From positions 434,001 through 498,000 of the forward strand of contig NZ_CP107921.1 in the NCBI RefSeq assembly GCF_036014215.1: 64,000 bases of DNA. Direction: 5' to 3'. Made by a program: the position numbers and the translations under genes. The notes below the pieces were generated by a model that did no database searches, was not told where the DNA came from, and saw nothing but the letters and a program-made list of their open reading frames with translations. This document shows, piece after piece, positions 34,308 to 42,464 of this stretch; positions within the stretch are counted from its first letter, which is position 1, and every line of letters starts with the position of its first letter. The stretch is from Streptomyces sp. NBC_00440 (GTDB taxonomy: Bacteria; Actinomycetota; Actinomycetes; Streptomycetales; Streptomycetaceae).

Positions 34308-35156
34308 TCATAGCGCAGGAGCCGTGCCCCGAAGATTGCGGTTCAACAGCTCGATGGACTGAACGACACCGATGCCGTGCTCGTCCTCGGCGGCAGGCAG
34401 TCGCCCGTCCGCGGCCCGGAGGCCGGCCAGCGCTCTGTCCATCGCCTCGTGCGCGGCGAACAGGCAGGGCGTGCTGTAGATCGCCACGTCGACACCGACT
34501 TCGCCCAGCTCGGGCAGGGAAAGCCGCGGGGAGCGGCCTCCCGCGATCTGGTTGAACAGCAGGGGTTTGTCGCCGATGCTTTCCCGGATGCGCCGGATCG
34601 CCGCAACATCGCGCACCCCGTCGACCAGCACCACGTCCGCGTCGGTGGCCGCCAGCGCCTTGGCCCGCCTCAGGATCTCGTCCTCGTCGGTGGCATCCGT
34701 CCGCGCCACCACCAGCAAATCGGTCCGGCAGGCCAGCACACGCTCCAGCTTGTCGAGGTACTCGTCGAGCGGCAGGATCTGCTTCCCGGCCACGTGTCCG
34801 CACCGGCGGGGGCGCTTCTGGTCCTCCAGGATCACACCCGATGCGCCGACACGCTCCAGACGCCGCACGACGTGGCAGGCCACTTCCGGATCGCCGTAGC
34901 CGTCATCGACATCCACCAGCAGATGATGGGCCGGAAAGGCTCCGCGGAGCCGCTCCACGAAGGCCAGCATGTCCGGCCAGGCGATGAACCCGATGTCCGG
35001 CAGCCCGTAGTGAGATGCCGCGAAGCCGAAGCCCGACACGAACATCCCGTCGTAGTGCGAGGCCGCGATCGAGGCCGAGTACATGTCGTACACGCCGATC
35101 AAGGGCGTCGTTCCCGCCGCACCGATCGCATCGCGCAGCGCGTTTCCGTGACGCAT
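34308..35156 (-). CDS. Isocitrate lyase/PEP mutase superfamily protein
   Basis: 282-residue TIM-barrel enzyme of the PEP mutase/2-methylisocitrate lyase superfamily. Landmarks: DMYSASIA, the acidic metal site VDVDDGYGD, the active-site loop EDQKRPRRCGHVAGK with Cys as in lyases, and VVARTDA. The CGH loop favours a lyase (C-C bond cleavage of an alpha-hydroxy or 2-methyl isocitrate-like acid) or phosphonopyruvate hydrolase over the mutase. ATG 35156 follows GGAGATGG. No phosphonate genes are adjacent, so the pathway is open. Confidence 0.85.
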   Translation of the reverse strand: MRHGNALRDAIGAAGTTPLIGVYDMYSASIAASHYDGMFVSGFGFAASHYGLPDIGFIAWPDMLAFVERLRGAFPAHHLLVDVDDGYGDPEVACHVVRRLERVGASGVILEDQKRPRRCGHVAGKQILPLDEYLDKLERVLACRTDLLVVARTDATDEDEILRRAKALAATDADVVLVDGVRDVAAIRRIRESIGDKPLLFNQIAGGRSPRLSLPELGEVGVDVAIYSTPCLFAAHEAMDRALAGLRAADGRLPAAEDEHGIGVVQSIELLNRNLRGTAPAL

Positions 35157-35505
35157 CAATCCATCTCCCTTACCGGAGGTCGCCCAGTTCCGCGCTGTCC
35201 AACAACGCCCGTCCCACACGGGTCACGCCGGGGACGAACGTGTTCAGACTGCGTTCAGGAAGGCGCGGGCGAGACCGGCCCGACCGGACCGGTCCTCCGG
35301 GCACCGCACCACGCGGTCCACCGCGCCGTACATCGGCTTGTGCTCCGGTGTCCCGCTCGCACCCGACACCCGCTGGTTGTCCTCCACACTCCCCCGCCTG
35401 ACGACTATGCTGATAAAAATCCAGGACCAACAACTAGCGGCACCTTGCCCGACCAGGGAAAAGACAGCTCAGCGGCCTACCCGCCTGCGTCACTGGAGGA
35501 CACCA
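35157..35505. other. Divergent intergenic region before dhaK
   Basis: 349 nt between the lyase gene (-) and dhaK (+). It should contain both promoters. The dhaK side is locally AT-rich around 35405-35440 (a TATGCT and ATAAAAAT stretch), where a -10 could lie, but no confident -35/-10 pair or operator is visible. No credible ORF. Confidence 0.35.
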
Positions 35506-36498
35506 ATGAACATGCTGATCAATGTCCCGGAAACGGTGGTCGCGGACGCCCTGCGAGGCATGGCGGCCGCGCATCCGGAGCTGTCCGTCGATGTCGAGAA
35601 CCGGGTGGTCGTACGGGGCGACGCACCCGTGGCCGGGAAGGTCGCGCTGGTCTCGGGCGGCGGGTCGGGGCACGAGCCGCTGCACGGCGGGTTCGTCGGG
35701 CGCGGGATGCTCTCCGCCGCCTGCCCCGGCGAGGTGTTCACCTCTCCGGTGCCCGATCAGATGGTGCGGGCCGCAGCAGCCGTCGACAGCGGTGAAGGCG
35801 TGCTGTTCATCGTGAAGAACTACACGGGCGACGTGCTCAACTTCGACATGGCGGCCGAGCTCGCGGAGGACGAAGGCGTACGGGTCGCCAAGGTGCTGGT
35901 CAACGATGACGTGGCGGTGAGCGACAGCACCTTCACCGCCGGCCGGCGCGGCACCGGGGCCACTCTCTTCGTGGAGAAACTGGCGGGGGCCGCGGCCGAC
36001 GAGGGCGCGTCGCTGGAGCGGGTCGAGGCCGTCGCCCGGAAGGTATGTGCCAGTGCGCGGTCCTTCGGGGTGGCTCTGAGCGCCTGCAGTACGCCCGCCA
36101 AGGGCGGCCCCACCTTCGATCTTCCGTCCGGGCAGCTGGAGTTGGGCGTCGGGATCCACGGCGAGCCGGGGCGTGAGCGGCGCGCGATGATGACCTCGCG
36201 GGAGATCGCGGACTACGCGGTGGACGCCGTCCTGGAGGATCTGCGGCCGGACCTTCCGGTCATCGCTCTGGTGAACGGCGCCGGGGCGACTCCCCTGCTG
36301 GAGCTGTACGGCTTCAACGCCGAGGTGCACCGGGTACTGGCCGAGCGTGGCGTGACCGTCGCCCGTACCCTCGTGGGGAACTATGTGACCTCACTCGACA
36401 TGGCAGGCTGCTCGGTGACGCTCTGCCAGGTGGACGAGGAGCTGCTGCGGTTGTGGGACGCGCCGGTGAGCACCGCCGCGCTGCGCTGGGGCTGCTGA
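35506..36498 (+). CDS. dhaK: Dihydroxyacetone kinase subunit DhaK
   Basis: 330-residue substrate-binding subunit of PTS-type dihydroxyacetone kinase. The covalent hemiaminal histidine is H218 in GVGIHGEPG, and the substrate pocket residues are in GGGSGHEPLHGG (H56). It binds dihydroxyacetone, which DhaL phosphorylates to DHAP for glycolysis. ATG 35506 follows GGAGG at 35495-35499. First gene of dhaK-dhaL-dhaM. Confidence 0.97.
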   Translation: MNMLINVPETVVADALRGMAAAHPELSVDVENRVVVRGDAPVAGKVALVSGGGSGHEPLHGGFVGRGMLSAACPGEVFTSPVPDQMVRAAAAVDSGEGVLFIVKNYTGDVLNFDMAAELAEDEGVRVAKVLVNDDVAVSDSTFTAGRRGTGATLFVEKLAGAAADEGASLERVEAVARKVCASARSFGVALSACSTPAKGGPTFDLPSGQLELGVGIHGEPGRERRAMMTSREIADYAVDAVLEDLRPDLPVIALVNGAGATPLLELYGFNAEVHRVLAERGVTVARTLVGNYVTSLDMAGCSVTLCQVDEELLRLWDAPVSTAALRWGC

Positions 36499-36531
36499 CC
36501 GTCCCGTGCACCGACTCACCAAGGAGGACCT

Positions 36532-37128
36532 GTGCTCGACGCCGAATTCTTCCGCCGCTGGATGGCCGGGACGGCCGCGGCCGTCGACAGGGAGGCGGAC
36601 CGGCTGACCGAACTCGACTCGGCCATCGGCGACGCCGACCACGGCAGCAATCTGCGGCGCGGGTTCGCCGCCGTGCAGGACGCGCTGGAGAAGGAGGCCC
36701 CGCAGACTCCGGGCGCGATCCTCACTCTGGCCGGCCGGCAGCTCATCTCCACCGTCGGCGGGGCGTCCGGACCGCTGTACGGGACGCTGCTGCGCCGTAC
36801 CGGCAAGACGCTCGGCGACTCCCCCTCCGTCGACCGGGAGCAGTTGTCCGCTGCGCTGAAGGCCGGGACCGAGGCGGTGGGCCGGCTCGGTGGCGCGGCC
36901 TCGGGCGACAAGACGATGCTGGATGCGCTGCTGCCCGCTGCCGACGCGCTCGGGGAGTCCTTCGCCGCGGCGGCGAAGGCGGCGGGTGACGGTGCTCTCG
37001 CGACCGTACCGATGCTGGCGCGCAAGGGCCGGGCGAGCTATCTCGGCGAGCGCAGCATCGGGCACCAGGATCCGGGGGCGACGTCTTCGGCACTGCTGTT
37101 CGGCGCCCTGGCTGAGGCCGCCGCATGA
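36532..37128 (+). CDS. dhaL: Dihydroxyacetone kinase subunit DhaL
   Basis: 198-residue ADP-binding subunit. Mg-ADP ligands D29, D34 and D36 are in ELDSAIGDADHGSN, and GGASGPLYGT forms the nucleotide cap. DhaL keeps ADP as a tightly bound cofactor, rephosphorylated by DhaM and used to phosphorylate dihydroxyacetone on DhaK. GTG 36532 follows AAGGAGG. The stop overlaps the dhaM start (ATGA). Confidence 0.97.
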   Translation: MLDAEFFRRWMAGTAAAVDREADRLTELDSAIGDADHGSNLRRGFAAVQDALEKEAPQTPGAILTLAGRQLISTVGGASGPLYGTLLRRTGKTLGDSPSVDREQLSAALKAGTEAVGRLGGAASGDKTMLDALLPAADALGESFAAAAKAAGDGALATVPMLARKGRASYLGERSIGHQDPGATSSALLFGALAEAAA

Positions 37129-37529
37129 GCGCCCTGGTCGGGATCGTCCTGGTGTCCCACAGTGCGCCGGTCGCGGCGGCTGTTGCCGAGCTGGCGACCG
37201 GTCTGGCGGGCGGGGCGACAACCGCTCCGGTCGCCGCCGCGGGCGGAACTCCGGACGGCGGCCTCGGTACCAGTTCGGAGCTGATCTCGGCGGCAGCCGC
37301 GGCAGTGGACCGGGGTGCCGGTGTGGCGGTCCTCGTGGATCTCGGCAGCGCGGTACTGACCGTGAAGACGCTGCTGGCCGAGGGCGACGAACTCCCGGAC
37401 GGCACAAGGCTGGTGGACGCGCCGTTCCTGGAGGGTTCGGTGGCGGCCATGGTCACCGCCTCTGCGGGGGGAGACCTGGACGCGGTGGAGGCCGCGGCCG
37501 TGGAGGCGTACGACTACCGCAAGGTGTGA
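37125..37529 (+). CDS. dhaM: PTS-dependent dihydroxyacetone kinase phosphotransferase subunit DhaM
   Basis: 134-residue single-domain EIIA-mannose-type protein. Active-site H12 lies in VLVSHSAPVA; the second strand region is GGTPDGGLGTSSELI. It carries phosphate from HPr to DhaL-bound ADP. Only the EIIA domain is present, without the fused HPr/EI domains of E. coli DhaM, so general PTS enzymes must supply phosphate. The strong hairpin at 37648-37677 follows. Confidence 0.95.
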   Translation: MSALVGIVLVSHSAPVAAAVAELATGLAGGATTAPVAAAGGTPDGGLGTSSELISAAAAAVDRGAGVAVLVDLGSAVLTVKTLLAEGDELPDGTRLVDAPFLEGSVAAMVTASAGGDLDAVEAAAVEAYDYRKV

Positions 37530-37647
37530 GGGCATCCGGCTCTCCTGAACCGACAGATCCTGCACGTCAATGGCGGCGCCATGCTGAGCCGGTAGGGCAG
37601 TAGGGCATGTCCTCCGGAACGGGACGCCGAAGCCCCCGCACACAGAA

Positions 37648-37677
37648 CTGCCGGCGCTCACACGGAGGCGCCGGCAG
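37648..37677. terminator. Bidirectional hairpin terminator
   Basis: CTGCCGGCGC (37648-37657) pairs perfectly with GCGCCGGCAG (37668-37677), 10-nt loop. It separates the convergent dhaM and LAETG-protein genes. Confidence 0.8.
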
Positions 37678-37687
37678 TCGTGGTGGT

Positions 37688-38314
37688 TCAGTTCTCGCTG
37701 CTGCGGCGCTTGCGTGCGGCGAACATGATGCCGCCACCGGCGAGGATGACCACGGCAGCCGCACCCGCGATGAGCGGCGTGGCGCTGGAGGAACCGGTCT
37801 CGGCCAGGTCCGACGGCGCACTGGCGCTCGGCGACGGCGCGGGGGCCGCCGCTGCCGGGCTGCTGGGCGCGGAGCTCGGGGACTTGCTCGGGGCGGGGGC
37901 CGCGGAGCTCGGGGCCCCCGTCGGGGTCTGCGTGACGGGCGGCGCCGTGGGGGGCGGCGTGGCGCAGACCGGTGCCGTCTTCGTGTCGTCCTTCGAGAAC
38001 TGGTCCCCGTCGCCGGCCTTCACGACCAGGTGCACGGTGAGCGGCTTGGTGTGCTCACCCAGCGGCAGGGTCTTGTTGACCGACGAGCCGAACTTCTCCG
38101 TGGGGAGGATGTCCTTCCCGTCCACGCTGACGGTCACGGTGTTGGTGACGCCGGGGTTGTACGCCGTGAGGTCAAGGGTGACCTCGGAGCACGAAACGCT
38201 CCACGTCGGAGTGTGCGCCTGAGCCGGGACAGCACACAGACCGACGCCGACCACACTCGCCGCTGCGGCTATGAAAGCCCCCCGGAGCCGCCACGATCTA
38301 TTGGAAACGGTCAC
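37688..38314 (-). CDS. LAETG-anchored (sortase) cell-wall protein
   Basis: 208-residue surface protein: signal peptide ending near VPAQA, an extracellular domain of about 90 residues with two Cys, a long Pro/Ala/Ser/Thr wall-spanning stretch, then the sorting signal LAETG, a hydrophobic helix and a basic tail (ARKRRSS). LAxTG is the motif used by class E sortases of Streptomyces. GTG 38314 is chosen because GGAGG lies 5 nt before it. No sortase gene is in the window. Ligand or role unknown. Confidence 0.92.
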   Translation of the reverse strand: MTVSNRSWRLRGAFIAAAASVVGVGLCAVPAQAHTPTWSVSCSEVTLDLTAYNPGVTNTVTVSVDGKDILPTEKFGSSVNKTLPLGEHTKPLTVHLVVKAGDGDQFSKDDTKTAPVCATPPPTAPPVTQTPTGAPSSAAPAPSKSPSSAPSSPAAAAPAPSPSASAPSDLAETGSSSATPLIAGAAAVVILAGGGIMFAARKRRSSEN

Positions 38315-38629
38315 AGAATCCTCCACACATGCTGCGCCGCCCGTTTGGCGGTGCGCGCGCAGGGTACCGCCCCCGCGCCACCGGTCGCACAGGCGCCCCG
38401 GGCTTCACTCCCGTAACCAATCACCGTGGATCACCGGTCAGTTGGCGTACGGGGTCCCGGCCCCTGTCGCCCTGGTGAATTCCGGGGGTCCGGTCCGGAC
38501 GGATCGTCAAGCCCTCCCGGCACGCTCTCCTTTCAGTTCTCGAACACGCAACTCGGACACATATCCCTTTTCACTTCCATGCGTTCAGGCATGAATTCAC
38601 CTTTACCCGGAGTGGTACATACCAAGGCC
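38315..38629. other. Intergenic region before the GH16 gene
   Basis: Left part of a 475-nt gap between the divergent LAETG and GH16 genes. No convincing ORF or RNA seen in this portion; it becomes less GC-rich toward the right, where a promoter and operator are annotated separately. Confidence 0.4.
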
Positions 38630-38658
38630 TTGACAGCGGGTTGGTTCACTTCTTAAAT
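38630..38658 (+). promoter_or_regulatory. Vegetative-type promoter of the GH16 gene
   Basis: TTGACA (38630-38635), 17-nt spacer, TTAAAT (38653-38658): a near-consensus housekeeping promoter, rare in Streptomyces, 130 nt before the GH16 start. Confidence 0.65.
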
Positions 38659-38671
38659 CTCGAAGTGAACC
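38643..38671 (+). promoter_or_regulatory. Inverted repeat over the GH16 promoter, candidate operator
   Basis: GGTTCACTT (38643-38651) and AAGTGAACC (38663-38671), perfect 9-bp arms separated by 11 nt. It spans the promoter spacer and the -10, so a bound dimer would block RNA polymerase. Cognate regulator not identified in the window. Confidence 0.6.
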
Positions 38672-38789
38672 GCGCACCCCCCACCCCGGCCGCCGCGCTC
38701 CCCCGGGCGGCCTTGTTGCGCATGTCTGTCATATCCATGTCATACATGCCCGTTCAGTGCACCTGATCCGTGCACCGGAAGGGAGAACC

Positions 38790-39698
38790 ATGGCCTCCAC
38801 ACGCCTGACCCGGCGGCTCCTCGTCGCCACCGCTTCAGCCCTGCTCCTCGCCCCGGTCGTCGCGTCCACCGCGAGCGCCGACAACCCCTCCTCCACCGCC
38901 GGCCGTCCGGCAGTGAAGGCGGCCGGCGGAGCCTTCTCCGACACCTTCGACGGTCCGGCGGGCTCCGCCGTCGACGGCAGCAAGTGGCAGACGGAGACCG
39001 GCGACAACGTCGACAACCACGAACGCGAGTACTACACCCCGGGCAACGCCAACGCCGCGCTCGACGGCCAGGGCCATCTGGTCATCACGGCACGCAAGGA
39101 GAATCCGAACAACTACCAGTGCTGGTACGGCTCGTGCGAGTACACATCGGCACGGCTGAACACCTCGGGCAAGTTCTCGGCCGCGTACGGCCATGTCGAG
39201 GCCCGGATGAAGATCCCCAAGGGGCAGGGCATGTGGCCCGCGTTCTGGATGCTGGGTGACGACATCGGACAGGTCGGCTGGCCCAACTCCGGTGAGATCG
39301 ATGTGATGGAGAACGTCGGCTTCGAACCGTCGACCGTCCATGGCACCATCCACGGCCCGGGCTACTCCGGCTCGGCCGGCATCGGCGCCCCCTATTCACT
39401 CCCGGGCGGGCAGGCGTTCTCCGACGACTTCCACACGTTCGCCGTCGACTGGGCGCCCGACTCCATCAAGTGGTCCGTGGACGGGAACGTCTACCAGACC
39501 CGTACGCCCGCCGACGTGGGCGGAAACCAGTGGGTGTTCAACAAGCCCTTCTTCCTGATCCTCAACCTGGCCGTCGGCGGATACTGGCCGGGCGACCCGG
39601 ACGGCAGCACCGCCTTCCCGCAGCAGCTGGTCGTCGACGACGTGCAGGTCACCACCAGCAACACCGCACCAGCGGCCGGGACAGCCCGGCAGCACTGA
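38790..39698 (+). CDS. Secreted GH16 endo-beta-1,3-glucanase-like enzyme
   Basis: 302-residue secreted glycoside hydrolase: Sec signal peptide (basic start, hydrophobic core, cleavage near ASTASA at residue 30) and one GH16 jelly-roll domain. The catalytic motif is GEIDVMENVG, with nucleophile E169, D171 and acid/base E174. GH16 members of this type cut beta-1,3- or mixed beta-glucans. No carbohydrate-binding module is appended. ATG 38790 follows GGGAG. A strong promoter overlapped by an inverted repeat indicates regulated expression. Confidence 0.95.
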   Translation: MASTRLTRRLLVATASALLLAPVVASTASADNPSSTAGRPAVKAAGGAFSDTFDGPAGSAVDGSKWQTETGDNVDNHEREYYTPGNANAALDGQGHLVITARKENPNNYQCWYGSCEYTSARLNTSGKFSAAYGHVEARMKIPKGQGMWPAFWMLGDDIGQVGWPNSGEIDVMENVGFEPSTVHGTIHGPGYSGSAGIGAPYSLPGGQAFSDDFHTFAVDWAPDSIKWSVDGNVYQTRTPADVGGNQWVFNKPFFLILNLAVGGYWPGDPDGSTAFPQQLVVDDVQVTTSNTAPAAGTARQH

Positions 39699-39771
39699 GA
39701 CACGGCTGCGTTCGGACACGGCGGCACCAGCACACCAACAGCACGGCGACTTGCCCGCATTGAGACACCCG

Positions 39772-39807
39772 CGGGGGCGGATCCGCGAGACTGCGCGGGT
39801 CCGCCCC
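39772..39807. terminator. Long hairpin terminator between convergent genes
   Basis: GGGGGCGGATCCGCG (39772-39786) pairs with CGCGGGTCCGCCCCC (39793-39807), 15 bp with one T-G pair and a 6-nt loop. It can end both the GH16 and the glutaminase transcripts. Confidence 0.85.
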
Positions 39808-39846
39808 CGATCGGCTCGTCCGGCGCCGGCAGCGGCCCTGAGTTCC

Positions 39847-41169
39847 TCAGCCCGCCCCGGGACGAGGGTCGTTCGCGCTCCCGGCGGACCGCCCCCGCTC
39901 GCACCAGGCGACGGCCTCCTCACGGGACGGGAACCGCCGCCAGGGCGTCAGTCTCGCTCCGCCCGGCGCGCGCGGATCGACCACGACGGCCACCCGGTGT
40001 CCCTCCCCCTCCAGCCGGGCCAGCGCGGAGGCCACGACCGAGGCGCCCGAGGGTTCCACGCTGGTGACGTCGAGCAGGTCGAGCACCACCCAGCCGCCGG
40101 ACTCCGGGACCACATCGGACAGCCCGTGCAGCAGCCGTTCGGCCGCGGTGAAGTCCAGGGCGCCCTGTGCGGCCACCAGCCCCGTCCGCGTCCCGTGGTC
40201 CGCCTCGGTGATGGTGGGGGCGGACAGCGTGGGGTGGCGCATCATATGCAGCCCGAACCGCTCGGACAGCTCCCGCAGCGCCTCGATACCGCGCACCGGA
40301 GTGCCGGTGGCGTCGAGGGGCGGACTGTGTACGGCGACCCCGAACCGGGCCGGGCTCACCGCGATGAGCCCGCCGGACACCCCGCTCTTCGCGGGCAGAC
40401 CCACCCGCAGCAGCCACGCACCGGACGCGTCGTACATCCCGCAGGACGCCATCACCGCGAGGACCTGGCAGGCGACGGTCTCGGACACCACCGTCTCGCC
40501 GGTCACCGGGTTGACGCCCCCGTTGCCCAGGGTCGCCGCCATCACCGCGAGGTCGCCGGTGGTGACCCGTACCGCGCACTGTCTGAAGTAGGTGTCCACG
40601 ACCGAGGGCGGACCGGGCAGTGCCCCGAGGCTGCTCATCAGATACGCGAGCGCGCGGTTGCGGTCACCGGTTTCCGCCTCGGAGGCGTGCACGGTCTCGT
40701 CGACGTCCAGCCGGCGGCCGGCGAAGCGGCTCAGACAGTCCAGGATGCGCTCGAAGCGCTCCGCGTCGGTGGGCCCCGGCACCAGGGCGGTGGTGGCGAT
40801 GGCCCCCGCGTTGATCATCGCGTTGTCCGGCCGACCCGTGTCCGGCTCCAGGCTGATGGCGCTGAAACCCTCGCCGCTCGGCTCAGTACCCACCCACCGG
40901 GTCACCTCGTCGAGGCCGAGCAGCGAGAGGACGAGCGCGTACACGAACGGCTTCGACACCGACTGGATGGTGAACGGCAGTTCCGCGTCGCCCGCCCGGT
41001 ACCGGTGTCCGTACATGCTCACCAGCGAGAGCCCGAAGGTGTCCGGGTCCGCGAGCGCCAGCTGCGGGATGTAGGTGGCGACCGCGCCGTCCCGCAGTGC
41101 GCCGAGCCGGTCGTGGAGCTCCGCAAGGGATTCCGTCACCACGTCGAGTACGGGGCTGTCCTTCGCCAT
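39847..41169 (-). CDS. glsA: Glutaminase with C-terminal STAS domain
   Basis: 440-residue serine-dependent glutaminase (L-glutamine to glutamate and ammonia). The beta-lactamase-like catalytic pair is S70-V-S-K73 in FTIQSVSKPF; further conserved segments are NAGAIATT, GDRNRALAY and LPAKSGVSGGL. After the ~310-residue catalytic domain a STAS domain (about 335-425) contains VVLDLLDVTSVEPSGASV. STAS domains bind nucleotides or mediate partner-switching, so the fusion may place glutaminase under regulatory control. ATG 41169. Monocistronic by position. Confidence 0.93.
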   Translation of the reverse strand: MAKDSPVLDVVTESLAELHDRLGALRDGAVATYIPQLALADPDTFGLSLVSMYGHRYRAGDAELPFTIQSVSKPFVYALVLSLLGLDEVTRWVGTEPSGEGFSAISLEPDTGRPDNAMINAGAIATTALVPGPTDAERFERILDCLSRFAGRRLDVDETVHASEAETGDRNRALAYLMSSLGALPGPPSVVDTYFRQCAVRVTTGDLAVMAATLGNGGVNPVTGETVVSETVACQVLAVMASCGMYDASGAWLLRVGLPAKSGVSGGLIAVSPARFGVAVHSPPLDATGTPVRGIEALRELSERFGLHMMRHPTLSAPTITEADHGTRTGLVAAQGALDFTAAERLLHGLSDVVPESGGWVVLDLLDVTSVEPSGASVVASALARLEGEGHRVAVVVDPRAPGGARLTPWRRFPSREEAVAWCERGRSAGSANDPRPGAG

Positions 41170-41266
41170 TCGTCATGCTAATCACGGATGTGGGCGGGCC
41201 GCGTCCGGATGCAGCCGTGCGGCGGCTGGTGGATCGTGAAGGGGCACCAGCACCAGAAAGGGAGTC

Positions 41267-42406
41267 ATGGAAACCAACGCTCTGACGCCTGCGGTCCTGC
41301 AGAGCCTGCGCAAGAAGCAGCCCCGTCCGGTGGTGTCCGTGAGTATGCCGACGCACCGGCGCGAGCCGGACAACGCCCAGGACGCGGTACGGCTGCGCAA
41401 TCTCGTGACCGAGGCGGGCCACCGGATCGACACCTGGACCGACGACTCCGGCGAACCACTGCCGAGGGAGGTGCGGGCCGGGCTCAGGGCCCAGCTCGAC
41501 CGGGCGCACGCGGACGTCGACCTGCGGTACTCCCTGGACGGGCTGGTGATCTTCGCGAGTGCCGACGCGTACCAGAGCTGGGTACTGCCGCGAGCGGTTC
41601 CGGAGCGCGTGGTGATCAGCGACAGCTATCTCACCAGGAACCTGGTCGCCGCGCGGGCCCGGGCCACCCCGTACTGGGTGCTCGTCGTGGCCGCGACCCG
41701 TGCCACGCTCTGGCACGGGTCGCAGGGGACGGTGCGCGAGCACACGGGCAACAGCTTCCCGGTCACCCCCGACGAGCTGCAGACCGATGTGCAGCGCGAG
41801 GAACGCATCGGCGACGTGGCCAGTACGTTCCAGGACGAGGAGACCCGGCGGTTCCTCCGTGACGTGGACAGCGCGCTCGCCGCGGTCCTCGCCGCGACCC
41901 CCCGCCCGCTCTACGTGGTGGGCCTGGCCCCCGCGCTGAGTCTCCTGGAGGACGTGGGGACCGCCACCCGGCACGCGGTGGCCAAGGTCCTCACCGGCGG
42001 GCTGGTGAACGGCCCGGCACCCGCGCTGTACAGGGAGCTGGAGCCGAGCCTGCGCGCATTCCGCGAGCAGACGGCCGAACGGACGGCGGACCGGCTGAAC
42101 GCCGCGCGCGGCAGGCGGACCTTCGCCGCGGGCCTCGACGAGGTGTGGGAGTCGGTACGGGAGGGCCGCGTCGCCCTGGTGGCGGTCGAGGAGAACTTCC
42201 AGCGGACCGTACGGGTGAAGGAGGGCCACCTGATCCCGGTCGATCCGGAGGAAACGGGGGCGCCCGCTTCCAACGGCGAGGCCGTCCGTGAGGACATCGT
42301 CGACGAGCTCGTGGAGCTGGCCCTCGACACCGGGGCCGAGGTCGTCTTCCTCCCCGACGGGACGCTCGCCGACCACGACCGCATCGCGGCCGACCTGCGC
42401 TACTGA
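41267..42406 (+). CDS. baeRF-family protein (bacterial release-factor-like)
   Basis: 379-residue cytoplasmic protein resembling the bacterial archaeo-eukaryotic release factor (eRF1-like) families described computationally, probably family 3/7. Layout: alpha/beta N-terminal domain (VSVSMPTHRREPDNAQDAVRLRNL), a central domain with WVLVVAATRATLWHG and GNSFPVTPDELQ, and a C-terminal L7Ae-like domain (VWESVREGRVALVAVEEN, EVVFLPDGTLADHD). A role in ribosome rescue or stress translation has been proposed for the group but not shown. ATG 41267 follows AAAGGGAG. A 20-bp tandem duplication begins at the stop codon. Confidence 0.8.
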   Translation: METNALTPAVLQSLRKKQPRPVVSVSMPTHRREPDNAQDAVRLRNLVTEAGHRIDTWTDDSGEPLPREVRAGLRAQLDRAHADVDLRYSLDGLVIFASADAYQSWVLPRAVPERVVISDSYLTRNLVAARARATPYWVLVVAATRATLWHGSQGTVREHTGNSFPVTPDELQTDVQREERIGDVASTFQDEETRRFLRDVDSALAAVLAATPRPLYVVGLAPALSLLEDVGTATRHAVAKVLTGGLVNGPAPALYRELEPSLRAFREQTAERTADRLNAARGRRTFAAGLDEVWESVREGRVALVAVEENFQRTVRVKEGHLIPVDPEETGAPASNGEAVREDIVDELVELALDTGAEVVFLPDGTLADHDRIAADLRY

Positions 42407-42435
42407 CCGCGTGGCGGCGCTACTGACCGCGTGGC
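42396..42435. repeat. 20-bp tandem duplication at the baeRF stop codon
   Basis: GCGCTACTGACCGCGTGGC occurs at 42397-42415 and again at 42417-42435, period 20. The first copy contains the last two codons and stop of the upstream gene. A degenerate third GCGCTAC unit follows at about 42453 and again at 42472. Confidence 0.7.
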
Positions 42436-42464
42436 TGCGGTCCGCGCTACAGGCCCTGTCCGCG

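Noticed and set aside
34308..35156. Phosphonate biosynthesis by a PEP mutase
   Set aside because: The active-site loop has the CGH of lyases and no phosphonate genes are adjacent.
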